Source: Bacilli bacterium (GTDB lineage Bacteria > Bacillota_I > Bacilli_A > ML615J-28 > CAG-313). Taken from it: DNA of 7,189 nucleotides. This document shows positions 1 through 6,189 of the stretch, piece by piece; position 1 is the stretch's first letter; each line of letters begins with the position of its first letter. The translations under genes and the position numbers were made by a program. The notes below the pieces were generated by a model. The model was not told the DNA's origin, ran no database searches, and worked only from the letters and a program-made list of their open reading frames with translations. The stretch is from the NCBI GenBank assembly GCA_900770645.1, contig CAAGKY010000211.1:1-7189 (forward strand), in the 5' to 3' direction.

Positions 1-280
1 TAATTACGTTAATAGATTGAGCTGAAGCTCTCTTTAAAGCATCGATCATTATTAATAATTCAATATAATTATCATTAACTGGTTTATTTGTAGATTGAAT
101 TACAAATACATCATGACCACGAACAGTTTCTTCAATATTAATAGATACTTCTCCATCCGCAAATCTTTGAACATTACATTCAGAAAGTGGAACACCTACA
201 TATTCCGCAATTTCTTCTGCTAAAGGACGGTTTGAACTTAAACTAAATAATTTGATTTTTTTTCCATGAATTGTTGCCAT
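1..280 (-). CDS. prs: Ribose-phosphate pyrophosphokinase (PRPP synthetase), N-terminal 93 residues, cut by window edge
   Basis: This is the 5' part of a cytoplasmic PRPP synthetase, which makes phosphoribosyl pyrophosphate and AMP from ribose 5-phosphate and ATP for nucleotide, histidine, tryptophan and NAD synthesis. Seen: the first 93 codons, starting MATIHGKKIKLFSLSSN, with the family block FADGEVSINIEETVRG at residues 40-55 and QSTNKPVNDNYIELLIMIDA at 62-81 followed by LKRASAQ. F40, D42 and E44 match positions that contact ATP in characterised bacterial Prs. Family members are about 310-320 residues, so roughly two thirds, including the PRPP-binding loop, lies outside the window. The ATG is supported by AGGAG nine bases upstream, which overlaps the stop of the transketolase C gene. 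It is the last visible gene of the cupin-transketolase operon, a sensible place because transketolase can supply its substrate. The family assignment is secure; genomes may carry more than one prs copy. Confidence 0.95.
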   Translation of the reverse strand, partial: MATIHGKKIKLFSLSSNRPLAEEIAEYVGVPLSECNVQRFADGEVSINIEETVRGHDVFVIQSTNKPVNDNYIELLIMIDALKRASAQSINVI

Positions 281-289
281 TTTTCTTTT

Positions 290-295
290 CTCCTA
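290..295 (-). promoter_or_regulatory. Shine-Dalgarno of prs fused to the stop of the transketolase C gene
   Basis: On the minus strand TAGGAG combines the TAG stop of the upstream gene (295-293) with the AGGAG ribosome binding site of prs (294-290), nine bases before the prs ATG. A ribosome ending on the first gene sits on the initiation site of the next, so translational coupling is likely. The site also fixes the prs start. Confidence 0.8.
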
Positions 296-1210
296 TAATA
301 TGTTTTTTACTAGTTCTTTTATATCTTCTGGAGTCATATTATAAGCTTTTAGTAAATCATCATATTTACCTACTTGCCCAAATTGGTCTTTTACTCCTAT
401 ACTATATAATTTAGTTGGATATTCTCTACATAATAATTCTGAAACTGCAGAGTTTAATCCACCAATTATATTATGATTTTCACAAGTAATTACTTTATTT
501 GTTTTTTTGATAGATGTTAAAATTGTTTTTTCATCTAAAGGTTTAATTGTGTTAGCACTTACGACTTCAACACTTATTCCTTCTTTTTCTAAATCATTTG
601 CTGCTACAAGCGATTCATATACCATTGTACCAGAAGCAATAATAGTTAAATCTTTTCCTTCTTTAACTATATCTGCCTTATTGATATCAAATTGATAATT
701 TTCACCAAATACATCTGGACGTGCTTTTCTAGGCATTCTTATATATACAGGTCCATTATATTCAATTAGTTGAGGTAACGCTTGTGCTAGTTGGTTAGCG
801 TCAACTGCATCATATATTAATAATGTAGGAATAGCTCTTAACACTGAAATATCTTCAAAACTCATATGAGTTCCCCCATTTACTTCAGCAGTAATTCCTG
901 GGTCTGTTCCAACAATAATAACTTTTTGTTTCGCATATGCTATAGATACAGCAATTTGATCACAAATTCTTCTACTTGCAAACGGAGCAAAAGTAACAAT
1001 AAAAGGTATCATTCCGTATGCAGATAACCCTGCTGCTACACTTGCCATGTTAGCTTCCGAAATTCCGGCATTATAACAGCGATTTGGGAACTTTTCATAC
1101 AAAGGGAATGTTCCATTAGGTTTTGCTAAATCTGCGTCTATTACGCAAATTCTAGGGTCTTTTTCCATTAATTCAGTTAAGGTCTTACATAAAGCTTGTC
1201 TAAATTCCAT
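293..1210 (-). CDS. Transketolase, C-terminal subunit of split enzyme (pyrimidine-binding plus C-terminal domains)
   Basis: This 305-residue protein is the second half of a two-gene transketolase, a cytoplasmic thiamine-diphosphate enzyme that moves two-carbon ketol units between sugar phosphates. Seen: AGISEANMASVAAGLS at residues 48-63 carries the catalytic glutamate (E52) that activates the thiazolium cofactor. The aromatic stretch FAPFASRRICDQI (74-86) matches the cofactor-pyrimidine pocket. GGTHMSFEDISVLRAIP (112-128) supplies the conserved active-site histidine (H115), and YIRMPRK (156-162) gives the phosphate-contacting arginine region. From about 185 to 305 is the transketolase C-terminal domain, ending with GVKDQFGQVGKYDDLL, typical of split enzymes. 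The length is full for this half. It starts 12 bases after the N subunit, under an AAGGAGG site that overlaps that gene's stop, so the two should be made in equal amounts. Split transketolases can act on specialised sugars (AptAB on apulose 4-phosphate, SqwGH in sulfoglycolysis), so the exact donor and acceptor cannot be read from sequence. Confidence 0.93.
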   Translation of the reverse strand: MEFRQALCKTLTELMEKDPRICVIDADLAKPNGTFPLYEKFPNRCYNAGISEANMASVAAGLSAYGMIPFIVTFAPFASRRICDQIAVSIAYAKQKVIIVGTDPGITAEVNGGTHMSFEDISVLRAIPTLLIYDAVDANQLAQALPQLIEYNGPVYIRMPRKARPDVFGENYQFDINKADIVKEGKDLTIIASGTMVYESLVAANDLEKEGISVEVVSANTIKPLDEKTILTSIKKTNKVITCENHNIIGGLNSAVSELLCREYPTKLYSIGVKDQFGQVGKYDDLLKAYNMTPEDIKELVKNIL

Positions 1211-1215
1211 GATAA

Positions 1216-1225
1216 CACCTCCTTA
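1216..1225 (-). promoter_or_regulatory. Strong Shine-Dalgarno of transketolase C gene, overlapping upstream stop
   Basis: The minus strand reads TAAGGAGGTG: the TAA stop of the N-subunit gene (1225-1223) runs directly into a near-perfect anti-16S match, which ends five bases before the ATG at 1210. It fixes the start and suggests coupled synthesis of the two transketolase halves. Confidence 0.85.
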
Positions 1226-2029
1226 ACTTAATTCCTTAATAGCTTCTTCTAAAGCTTCTTTAGAAACTGGCATACTATGAGAATTAGCTTTTGCTGCTTC
1301 TGCAAAAGATACACCCTTACCTTTTATAGTATTTAATACTATCATATGTGGCATTCCTTTTACAGTTTTAGCTTTTTCAATAGTCGCAATAATCTCATCA
1401 ATATTATGTCCATCTATTGAATATGTATCAAATCCAAAACTCTTGAATTTATCATACATATTACCAGAGTCATTAACCTCTTCTAATGTTCCATCTAATT
1501 GCATTTTATTATAATCTAAGAATACAATTAAATTATCTAATTTTTTGTGACCAGCAAAAAATGCTGCTTCCCAAACTTGACCTTCTTGAGATTCACCATC
1601 TCCAATAATTGCGTATATAGTAGCATTATCATTTTTAATCTTTGAACCAAGTGCAAGTCCTAGTGCACAAGATATCCCTTGTCCAAGTGAACCTGTTGTC
1701 ATGTCAACACCTGGAGTTTTATTCATATCACAGTGTGATGGTAAATTAGTTCCATATTTATTAAGAGTATATAATTCTGATTCTGGGAAATATCCCTTAT
1801 GTGCAAGTGTTGCATAAACTGCAGGACCTGCATGACCTTTTGAAACAACTAAACGATCGCGTCCTTCCATTAAAGGATTTTTAGGATCAACGTTCATTTC
1901 TTTATAATATAAAGCCGTTAATACATCTACTATAGACATACTTCCACCAATATGTCCTGATCCAAGTGATGCAATACATTTAACCGTTAAGATTCTTATT
2001 TCTCTTGCGATTTGTTCTAAGCTAGTCAT
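1223..2029 (-). CDS. Transketolase, N-terminal subunit of split enzyme (thiamine diphosphate/Mg-binding domain)
   Basis: This 268-residue protein is the diphosphate-binding half of a split transketolase and works with the next gene's product in the non-oxidative pentose phosphate pathway. Seen: SGHIGGSMS at residues 24-32 with the active-site histidine H26; RDRLVVSKGHAGPA at 57-70 with H66; TTGSLGQGIS at 111-120; and the cofactor motif beginning GDGESQEG at 143 and ending at N174 in LDYNK, whose D144 and N174 should hold Mg2+ and the diphosphate. DGHN (206-209) and TIKGKGVSF (234-242) are also conserved. The usual GHPGG reads GHIGG here, and the usual WHG near the end is replaced by NSHSMPVS (H251), so it is a divergent subfamily and not the canonical one-chain enzyme. 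The ATG has AGGAGG five bases upstream. The gene sits eight bases after the cupin. One-chain DXS and pyruvate dehydrogenase E1 were considered and fit less well. Substrate specificity remains open. Confidence 0.93.
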   Translation of the reverse strand: MTSLEQIAREIRILTVKCIASLGSGHIGGSMSIVDVLTALYYKEMNVDPKNPLMEGRDRLVVSKGHAGPAVYATLAHKGYFPESELYTLNKYGTNLPSHCDMNKTPGVDMTTGSLGQGISCALGLALGSKIKNDNATIYAIIGDGESQEGQVWEAAFFAGHKKLDNLIVFLDYNKMQLDGTLEEVNDSGNMYDKFKSFGFDTYSIDGHNIDEIIATIEKAKTVKGMPHMIVLNTIKGKGVSFAEAAKANSHSMPVSKEALEEAIKELS

Positions 2030-2033
2030 AAAT

Positions 2034-2040
2034 CCTCCTA
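2034..2040 (-). promoter_or_regulatory. Shine-Dalgarno of transketolase N gene fused to cupin stop
   Basis: The minus strand reads TAGGAGG: the TAG stop of the cupin gene (2040-2038) overlaps the AGGAGG site that serves the transketolase N start at 2029 after a short spacer. This supports both the start choice and translational coupling from the cupin gene. Confidence 0.85.
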
Positions 2041-2370
2041 TTGTACTGGCACAACAGCAAAGAAAACTAAATCTTCATCGCTATTGTTTATTAAACTATG
2101 ACTATGTCCTTTTGGACAATAGTGGCATAATCCTTCACTAACATCTTCATATTCACCATCGTAAAGTACAATTCCTTTACCTTTTAATACATAAATAACT
2201 TCACAACTAGTTTCATGAGTATGAAGACCAATAGATGCACCAGGAACAAGTTTTCCACAGAAAATTTTATTGCCTGCATCATCTACAAACATATTTGCAA
2301 CTAACTCTTTTTCACCACCGTTAAAATTAACCATTGTTTTAACTGGTAATTTGTTTATGTCAATAATCAT
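2038..2370 (-). CDS. Small single-domain cupin protein with complete metal-ligand set
   Basis: This 110-residue cytoplasmic protein is one conserved beta-barrel cupin domain. Seen: motif 1 matches G(X)5HXH(X)4E(X)6G exactly, with G44, H50, H52, E57 and G64. Motif 2 matches G(X)5PXG(X)2H(X)3N exactly, with G80, P86, G88, H91 and N95. H50, H52, E57 and H91 form the classic three-histidine, one-glutamate site for a divalent metal, so a metal-binding or catalytic role (isomerase, dioxygenase-like or small-ligand sensor) is possible, but no substrate can be named. There is no DNA-binding domain or signal peptide. Four cysteines (C38, C56, C82, C85) are present, and C82 and C85 flank motif 2. The start has AAAGAGG seven bases upstream. 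It is the first gene of the operon, behind an extended -10 promoter and just before the split transketolase, so a role in handling or sensing a sugar phosphate is a fair inference, not a demonstrated one. Confidence 0.9.
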   Translation of the reverse strand: MIIDINKLPVKTMVNFNGGEKELVANMFVDDAGNKIFCGKLVPGASIGLHTHETSCEVIYVLKGKGIVLYDGEYEDVSEGLCHYCPKGHSHSLINNSDEDLVFFAVVPVQ

Positions 2371-2377
2371 ACATATA

Positions 2378-2384
2378 CCTCTTT
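2378..2384 (-). promoter_or_regulatory. Ribosome binding site of the cupin gene
   Basis: AAAGAGG on the minus strand lies seven bases before the cupin ATG at 2370. It is weaker than the AGGAGG sites inside the operon and is the first initiation site of the transcript. Confidence 0.7.
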
Positions 2385-2399
2385 ACATATTCTCAACTT

Positions 2400-2408
2400 A
2401 TTATATCA
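2400..2408 (-). promoter_or_regulatory. Extended -10 promoter of the cupin-transketolase-prs operon
   Basis: The minus strand reads TGATATAAT, a perfect TATAAT hexamer preceded by the TGn extended -10 element. No good TTGACA lies 16-18 bases upstream (the best stretch is AC-rich, near 2423-2428), as is common for extended -10 promoters. The start point would fall near 2392-2394, leaving a leader of about 22-24 bases before the cupin ATG. It is placed directly after the terminator of the preceding gene, as expected for an independent operon. Confidence 0.7.
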
Positions 2409-2423
2409 TAAATTATTTTTTTA

Positions 2424-2520
2424 AGGGTGTTTTTATATTATGAAAATGATAACACTACACTTTTGACAGTATTTAAAAACACTATTCACAAACAATTTTT
2501 TCCTATTTAAAAAACACCCT
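2424..2520. repeat. 11-bp inverted repeat sharing an arm with the terminator
   Basis: AGGGTGTTTTT at 2424-2434 is a perfect reverse complement of AAAAACACCCT at 2510-2520, with 75 bases between them. The second arm is also the 3' arm of the hairpin at 2511-2538. Two direct copies of AACACTA (2451-2457 and 2478-2484) lie between the arms. No function is known. Confidence 0.5.
2441..2454 (+). promoter_or_regulatory. Candidate CcpA cre site upstream of the operon promoter
   Basis: TGAAAATGATAACA matches the cre consensus TGNAANCGNTNNCA at nine of ten fixed positions; only the central C is T. The flanking base is A, as preferred. It is centred about 54 bases upstream of the predicted start point, which for CcpA would fit activation better than simple blocking of polymerase. 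A catabolite-control site suits a transketolase operon. In AT-rich DNA some cre-like matches occur by chance, so this is tentative. Confidence 0.4.
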
Positions 2521-2538
2521 GAATTAACAGAGTGTTTT
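2511..2538 (-). terminator. Rho-independent terminator of the 811-residue protein gene
   Basis: On the minus strand an 11-bp stem, AAAACACTCTG with CAGGGTGTTTT, encloses a six-base TTAATT loop. The stem runs into a short T tract ending near 2509. Its one non-Watson-Crick pair is G-U in minus-strand RNA but C-A in plus-strand RNA, which favours minus-strand use. It begins four bases after the stop of the long gene and separates it from the cupin operon. Confidence 0.85.
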
Positions 2539-2542
2539 GTTT

Positions 2543-4978
2543 TTATTGATATCCAGCATTAATTGCACTATCTTTGGCATGTCTAATTTCTAATGTCCAA
2601 ATACGTTTTGCAGCAGCACCTGCTGTAGACCATCCACAAACATCTTGACCGTCACTATACTTACTATTATATACCTCTAAATATAGAGCAGCCAATGGCT
2701 TTCCTCCACCAGTTCCAGCCATACTTAAGAACATATAACCAGAACCTTCCTTAATAATCGAAAATTTAAATCCCGCATGTTCAAGTTGATCAGCCCATGA
2801 CCATGATTTAGCCCTTCTAGAATTAGGGTCGTTAGTATCATCTCTATGATCTGCTGCATCAAAATGCACAGCATACAATGGCGCATACATCATCGCTATT
2901 ACATATCTTTCTATACCAGAGGAATCCTTACCTAAAGAAATAAATGTCCATGTTTGGTCAAACGAATCCGCATCTCCCCATATAATAGCTGATTTTTGAT
3001 TCGAGTCTTTTAATGATTGAAAATATTTATAATTATCTCCTATATTAAAACATAATCTTTTTCCCTGATGTCCAGAATCAGCATTTTTAAGAGTAGACCC
3101 AATTTCTAAAGGATCTCCAACTTTAACAGGAGTTCCTGTTTTATCTAGTACATAATTACCGTTACTATCTTTTACATACATCCAATCTCTACCTGTATCA
3201 GTAGTTGGATTAACAATCGTATAAAATCCTGTTGCTGTTGGATTTTCAGTATTTTTAATTTCATTCTTTACACCATTATTATCTTTAACAAATATTGTTT
3301 GTACACCAGTACTTGAATCATATTTACTACCACTTGAAGATGTTAAATATATCTTAGCACCAAAAGTAAAGAAACATGAAGCAGCGTTTTCAGATTTAAC
3401 ATTACAATCAGTAAAATATACTTTTACATCTTTCCATGTACTAACATCTATGTGTTCAGTATCTTGGCTAGATTGACCAGGCGGTTTATGGTTATTAGCA
3501 ATAACTACACAGTTTCCTGTTCTCATTGTTGTACCGACAAAACTTGCTGTAACTTTTTGTCTTGATGTAGTATGTATTCCACTACCATCTCTTGTTGTTA
3601 TCGTTGAATCGATACATTCAAGATTAACTTCTGTTTTTTCGCCTTTAGACAACTTATCTTTTTCAATTGCTGCGCTTGAACCAATTCTAAACACAATAGC
3701 AGTGATATCAATTGTAGAATTATATACATTCAGTGTACCATTGAAAATATCAACTAAATTATATGCATTATTTTTATTGTCACCATAATAGAAACTAATA
3801 TCAGTTCTTACTTCTGCAGCAGTTTGGTTTGCTCCTGGCATTTTACCAATAGTTACTTTCGCATCAGCTGAATCAATTCTGAATAAAGCGGCTTGAGTGA
3901 CATTAATTGTACCATTATATATAGTAATAGTAGTTTTTCTTTTAACTAAGCAAACTGCACGGTTATCATCATCTTCATTATTTGATGGGCTACTATTTGC
4001 TATTGTTAACTTTTTGTTATTTAAGTTAATGTTATAAGCTTTGTTATCATTTCTAGCAACATCCAAATATCCAGCTTTACTTTCATTTGAATTAGATAAC
4101 ATTAAGAAATTATTTACAGTAAAATTACTAGATTCAAATGTTGTATCTGTAATAGATGCCCCAAAAGTATCATATATTTCACATTTTGTATCGTCTTTTG
4201 TATTATTAGCAGTGATAGAATCATCTTCTTGTGCTAACCATTTAGAATAAACTTTTGTTATTTTAATTGTTTTTGAAGTATTATCAAATTTAGCAATTGT
4301 ATCATTATTACATCTTGCAATTACATTTTGAGTAGTTGATGTATTGATTTTTACATTGGGGAATTCAGCAACTGTATCATCCCATTGCATAACATCAATA
4401 TATTCTTTATTATCATGAATTAGAGTTGCTTTATGAATTAAAGTTATAGGTAAGAATTTAAAATTTAAAATAGACTTTAAATTTAAACTAGTTGTTCCAT
4501 CACCTGTATAAGTAAATGTGATATCAAATGTCAATTCACTTTTAGGTTCAATCATACTACAACCAGCAATTCCTTTATCCCATCCACCTTCTATTAAAGA
4601 TACATCAAATTTAATGTCTGTATTACTATAAGTAGTATCAGATAAAATACTACTATCATCATACAATGTACCTATATAATAATAATTTTTTTCAGCATTA
4701 TTGTTATACAATTTAACAGTATATGTAACTTTAGAATTTGCAGCACTTAACTCAACATCACTAGTTAAAACAGATCTGATAAATGAGTGACTGTTCATTC
4801 CACCATTGCTAGCATTAGACTTTAACACAACATCTGTTATAAACACTTCATCTTGTGTTTGTCCATCAATGTCTACTGTTGTATTTAAATCCATACTAAC
4901 AGCAGCATATCCAACACCTAAAAACAATATAAATGAGACAATAGTTATTGATGTAATTATTTTTATTTTTCTTAACAT
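2543..4978 (-). CDS. Large exported protein with SipW-class N-terminus, beta-helix-like repeats and ricin-like C-terminus
   Basis: This 811-residue protein has no named homologue I can recall. Residues 1-28 are basic then hydrophobic and end GVGYAAVS, like leader peptides cut by SipW-type signal peptidases; cleavage near 25-28 is likely. Residues 45-176 alternate beta strands and resemble the TasA/camelysin type of domain. Residues 315-560 hold repeated turns such as ITIYNGTINV, VDIFNGTLNVYN and VNLECIDSTITT, typical of a right-handed beta-helix. Residues 635-800 show three spaced closing strands, QTWTFI (675), FKFSII (737) and IWTLEI (793), suggesting a ricin-type beta-trefoil that might bind glycans. 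There is no LPXTG motif or C-terminal anchor. Ten cysteines are unusual for a protein exported by this type of bacterium. The ATG has AAAGGGG about 11 bases upstream. It follows the SipW-like peptidase and DUF5305-like genes, past a terminator, and is their probable client. A role as matrix component, adhesin or lectin is inference. Confidence 0.75.
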   Translation of the reverse strand: MLRKIKIITSITIVSFILFLGVGYAAVSMDLNTTVDIDGQTQDEVFITDVVLKSNASNGGMNSHSFIRSVLTSDVELSAANSKVTYTVKLYNNNAEKNYYYIGTLYDDSSILSDTTYSNTDIKFDVSLIEGGWDKGIAGCSMIEPKSELTFDITFTYTGDGTTSLNLKSILNFKFLPITLIHKATLIHDNKEYIDVMQWDDTVAEFPNVKINTSTTQNVIARCNNDTIAKFDNTSKTIKITKVYSKWLAQEDDSITANNTKDDTKCEIYDTFGASITDTTFESSNFTVNNFLMLSNSNESKAGYLDVARNDNKAYNINLNNKKLTIANSSPSNNEDDDNRAVCLVKRKTTITIYNGTINVTQAALFRIDSADAKVTIGKMPGANQTAAEVRTDISFYYGDNKNNAYNLVDIFNGTLNVYNSTIDITAIVFRIGSSAAIEKDKLSKGEKTEVNLECIDSTITTRDGSGIHTTSRQKVTASFVGTTMRTGNCVVIANNHKPPGQSSQDTEHIDVSTWKDVKVYFTDCNVKSENAASCFFTFGAKIYLTSSSGSKYDSSTGVQTIFVKDNNGVKNEIKNTENPTATGFYTIVNPTTDTGRDWMYVKDSNGNYVLDKTGTPVKVGDPLEIGSTLKNADSGHQGKRLCFNIGDNYKYFQSLKDSNQKSAIIWGDADSFDQTWTFISLGKDSSGIERYVIAMMYAPLYAVHFDAADHRDDTNDPNSRRAKSWSWADQLEHAGFKFSIIKEGSGYMFLSMAGTGGGKPLAALYLEVYNSKYSDGQDVCGWSTAGAAAKRIWTLEIRHAKDSAINAGYQ

Positions 4979-4989
4979 CTTATAAAAGT

Positions 4990-4996
4990 CCCCTTT
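4990..4996 (-). promoter_or_regulatory. Ribosome binding site of the 811-residue protein gene
   Basis: AAAGGGG on the minus strand lies about 11 bases before the ATG at 4978, a slightly long spacing. It supports this start, which also gives a complete signal segment. I see no convincing promoter in the 75 bases between this gene and the one before it. Confidence 0.6.
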
Positions 4997-5021
4997 CTAT
5001 TGATATTTGAAAAATAACATA

Positions 5022-5047
5022 AAACCCTTCATATTGAAGAAGGGTTT
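5022..5047 (-). terminator. Hairpin terminator or attenuator between the DUF5305-like gene and its neighbour
   Basis: On the minus strand a perfect 9-bp stem, AAACCCTTC with GAAGGGTTT, encloses an eight-base loop and is followed by TATGTTATTTTT, an interrupted T tract. It starts six bases after the stop of the DUF5305-like gene and ends 43 bases before the next ATG. The imperfect tail may allow partial readthrough, so the downstream gene could be expressed at a different level from the first two. Confidence 0.75.
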
Positions 5048-5053
5048 ATATTA

Positions 5054-6172
5054 TTATTTTTTTGAACTTTCTTCTTCTAATTTTTCAATTTCTTTTTCGA
5101 AATCTTCAACTTTCATTTCGAACATATAAACTAAATTAGTTTCTGCTGGAATAATGAATTTAGCCCAAGTCTTATCTGCATCTTCTTGCATTAAGATTGG
5201 TTTTTGAATAGTGTCACGGATTTCAAGCATTTCAACGAAAGTAGAAACTTCAATCACTGTAGAACCTTCAAATTGTAATTCATTTTTAACTTTTTGAATA
5301 TATGAACGATAGTTAGAAACAAGTTTATTAACTTTTCTTTCATAGTTGATATGAGTATTTCTAGTTTTAATAACTACTACAACTAATATTATGATAGTAA
5401 TAATATCTAACATGCATGCAGCAAATGCCATCCATTTAAATACATTTTTATTAGAACTTTCATCTAAACAAGCAAGCATTTTAGCTTCTGTTTCAGGAAT
5501 ATTAGATGTAATCGCAATACTTGTAGTTTTAGTTGTTAATGGAATATTAACAGTGATTACATATGAATCTGTACTATCACTTACTAAATCTTGACAAGTA
5601 CCAGTAACTTTAACATACATATTAATAACTAGTGAGTTTAATGTATTGTCTAAATCATAAGTTTCATTAAACATACCAGCAATTGCGTTATATTTACTAT
5701 AATCAACTTCAACTTTTTTATTAATGATTAGATCTTTACCAACTGGATGAATATAATTCTTTTCTTCTTCTAATACATAAACTTTTTGGAAAATTGGTTG
5801 ATTAGTTTTACCATCTTTAACAACTAGTTGCATATCAGCAGAATATGAATATTGATATTCAACATCTGGTCTTGTTACATGTAATTTATAATTCATACTA
5901 GCTTCAATTTTATCAATTAATGAAGCAACATAGGTTTGATCTTTACCTAAATATGGTTCTTCAAAGAAATCATTTTCAAGTAAGTATACTTTATAATCAA
6001 CATTACTAGTTTCATTATATTCTACATAATAAACTTGATCTTTTTGGTAATAAATTGCATATGTTATCACAAAGAATAAACTAAGGAATAACGCAATTAA
6101 TCCAATGATTAATATTTTTTTATTTCTTTCTTTCTTATAGTTTAATAGTTCAACTTTTAATTCCTCTGACAT
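5054..6172 (-). CDS. Two-pass membrane protein, DUF5305-like, partner of the signal peptidase
   Basis: This 372-residue protein is predicted to have a cytoplasmic tip (1-19), membrane segment 1 (20-41), an outside domain of about 200 residues (42-243), membrane segment 2 (246-268) and a charged cytoplasmic domain (269-372). The arrangement, and the pattern VYLLENDFFEEPYLGKDQTY at 62-81 that begins the outside domain, recall the DUF5305 family, found in archaea and some Bacillota. In my recollection this family lies next to signal peptidase genes, but that needs a profile search. C193 and C235 both lie outside and could form a disulfide. The cytoplasmic part has a folded stretch, VIEVSTFVEMLEIRDTIQKP (306-325), then a glutamate/lysine-rich tail likely to be helical. 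No catalytic motif is visible. The start has AAAGGAGG eight bases upstream, overlapping the peptidase stop, so the two are coupled. A scaffold, chaperone or anchor role in export is inference. Confidence 0.75.
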   Translation of the reverse strand: MSEELKVELLNYKKERNKKILIIGLIALFLSLFFVITYAIYYQKDQVYYVEYNETSNVDYKVYLLENDFFEEPYLGKDQTYVASLIDKIEASMNYKLHVTRPDVEYQYSYSADMQLVVKDGKTNQPIFQKVYVLEEEKNYIHPVGKDLIINKKVEVDYSKYNAIAGMFNETYDLDNTLNSLVINMYVKVTGTCQDLVSDSTDSYVITVNIPLTTKTTSIAITSNIPETEAKMLACLDESSNKNVFKWMAFAACMLDIITIIILVVVVIKTRNTHINYERKVNKLVSNYRSYIQKVKNELQFEGSTVIEVSTFVEMLEIRDTIQKPILMQEDADKTWAKFIIPAETNLVYMFEMKVEDFEKEIEKLEEESSKK

Positions 6173-6180
6173 TATTAAAC

Positions 6181-6189
6181 CCTCCTTTA
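6181..6189 (-). promoter_or_regulatory. Shine-Dalgarno of the DUF5305-like gene fused to the peptidase stop
   Basis: The minus strand reads TAAAGGAGG: the TAA stop of the peptidase gene (6189-6187) runs into the AAAGGAGG site, which lies eight bases before the ATG at 6172. It fixes the start and argues that the two membrane proteins are made together. Confidence 0.85.

Noticed and set aside
507..695. Plus-strand open frame of 62 codons
   Set aside because: It is antisense to the transketolase C coding region, has no ribosome binding site I can see, and encodes no recognisable motif.
2480..2492. Rex-like half site (TTCACAA)
   Set aside because: Only one half of the expected inverted repeat is present; the partner TTGTGAA is missing at the required spacing.
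2371..2542. Riboswitch or T-box leader ahead of the cupin operon
   Set aside because: The predicted leader is only about 22-24 bases, and no known riboswitch motif is visible upstream.
4041..4250. Plus-strand open frame of 69 codons inside the long exported-protein gene
   Set aside because: It is a shadow of the real coding strand in AT-rich sequence, with no initiation signals.
4450..4492. Run of TTTAAA/AAATTT repeats resembling a palindrome
   Set aside because: It lies in coding sequence and is explained by codons for Leu, Asn, Lys, Phe and Ile (protein segment SLNLKSILNFKF) in an AT-rich genome.
5391..5594. Plus-strand open frame with a hydrophobic start
   Set aside because: It lies opposite the second membrane segment and outer domain of the DUF5305-like gene; the hydrophobic look comes from the complementary codons.
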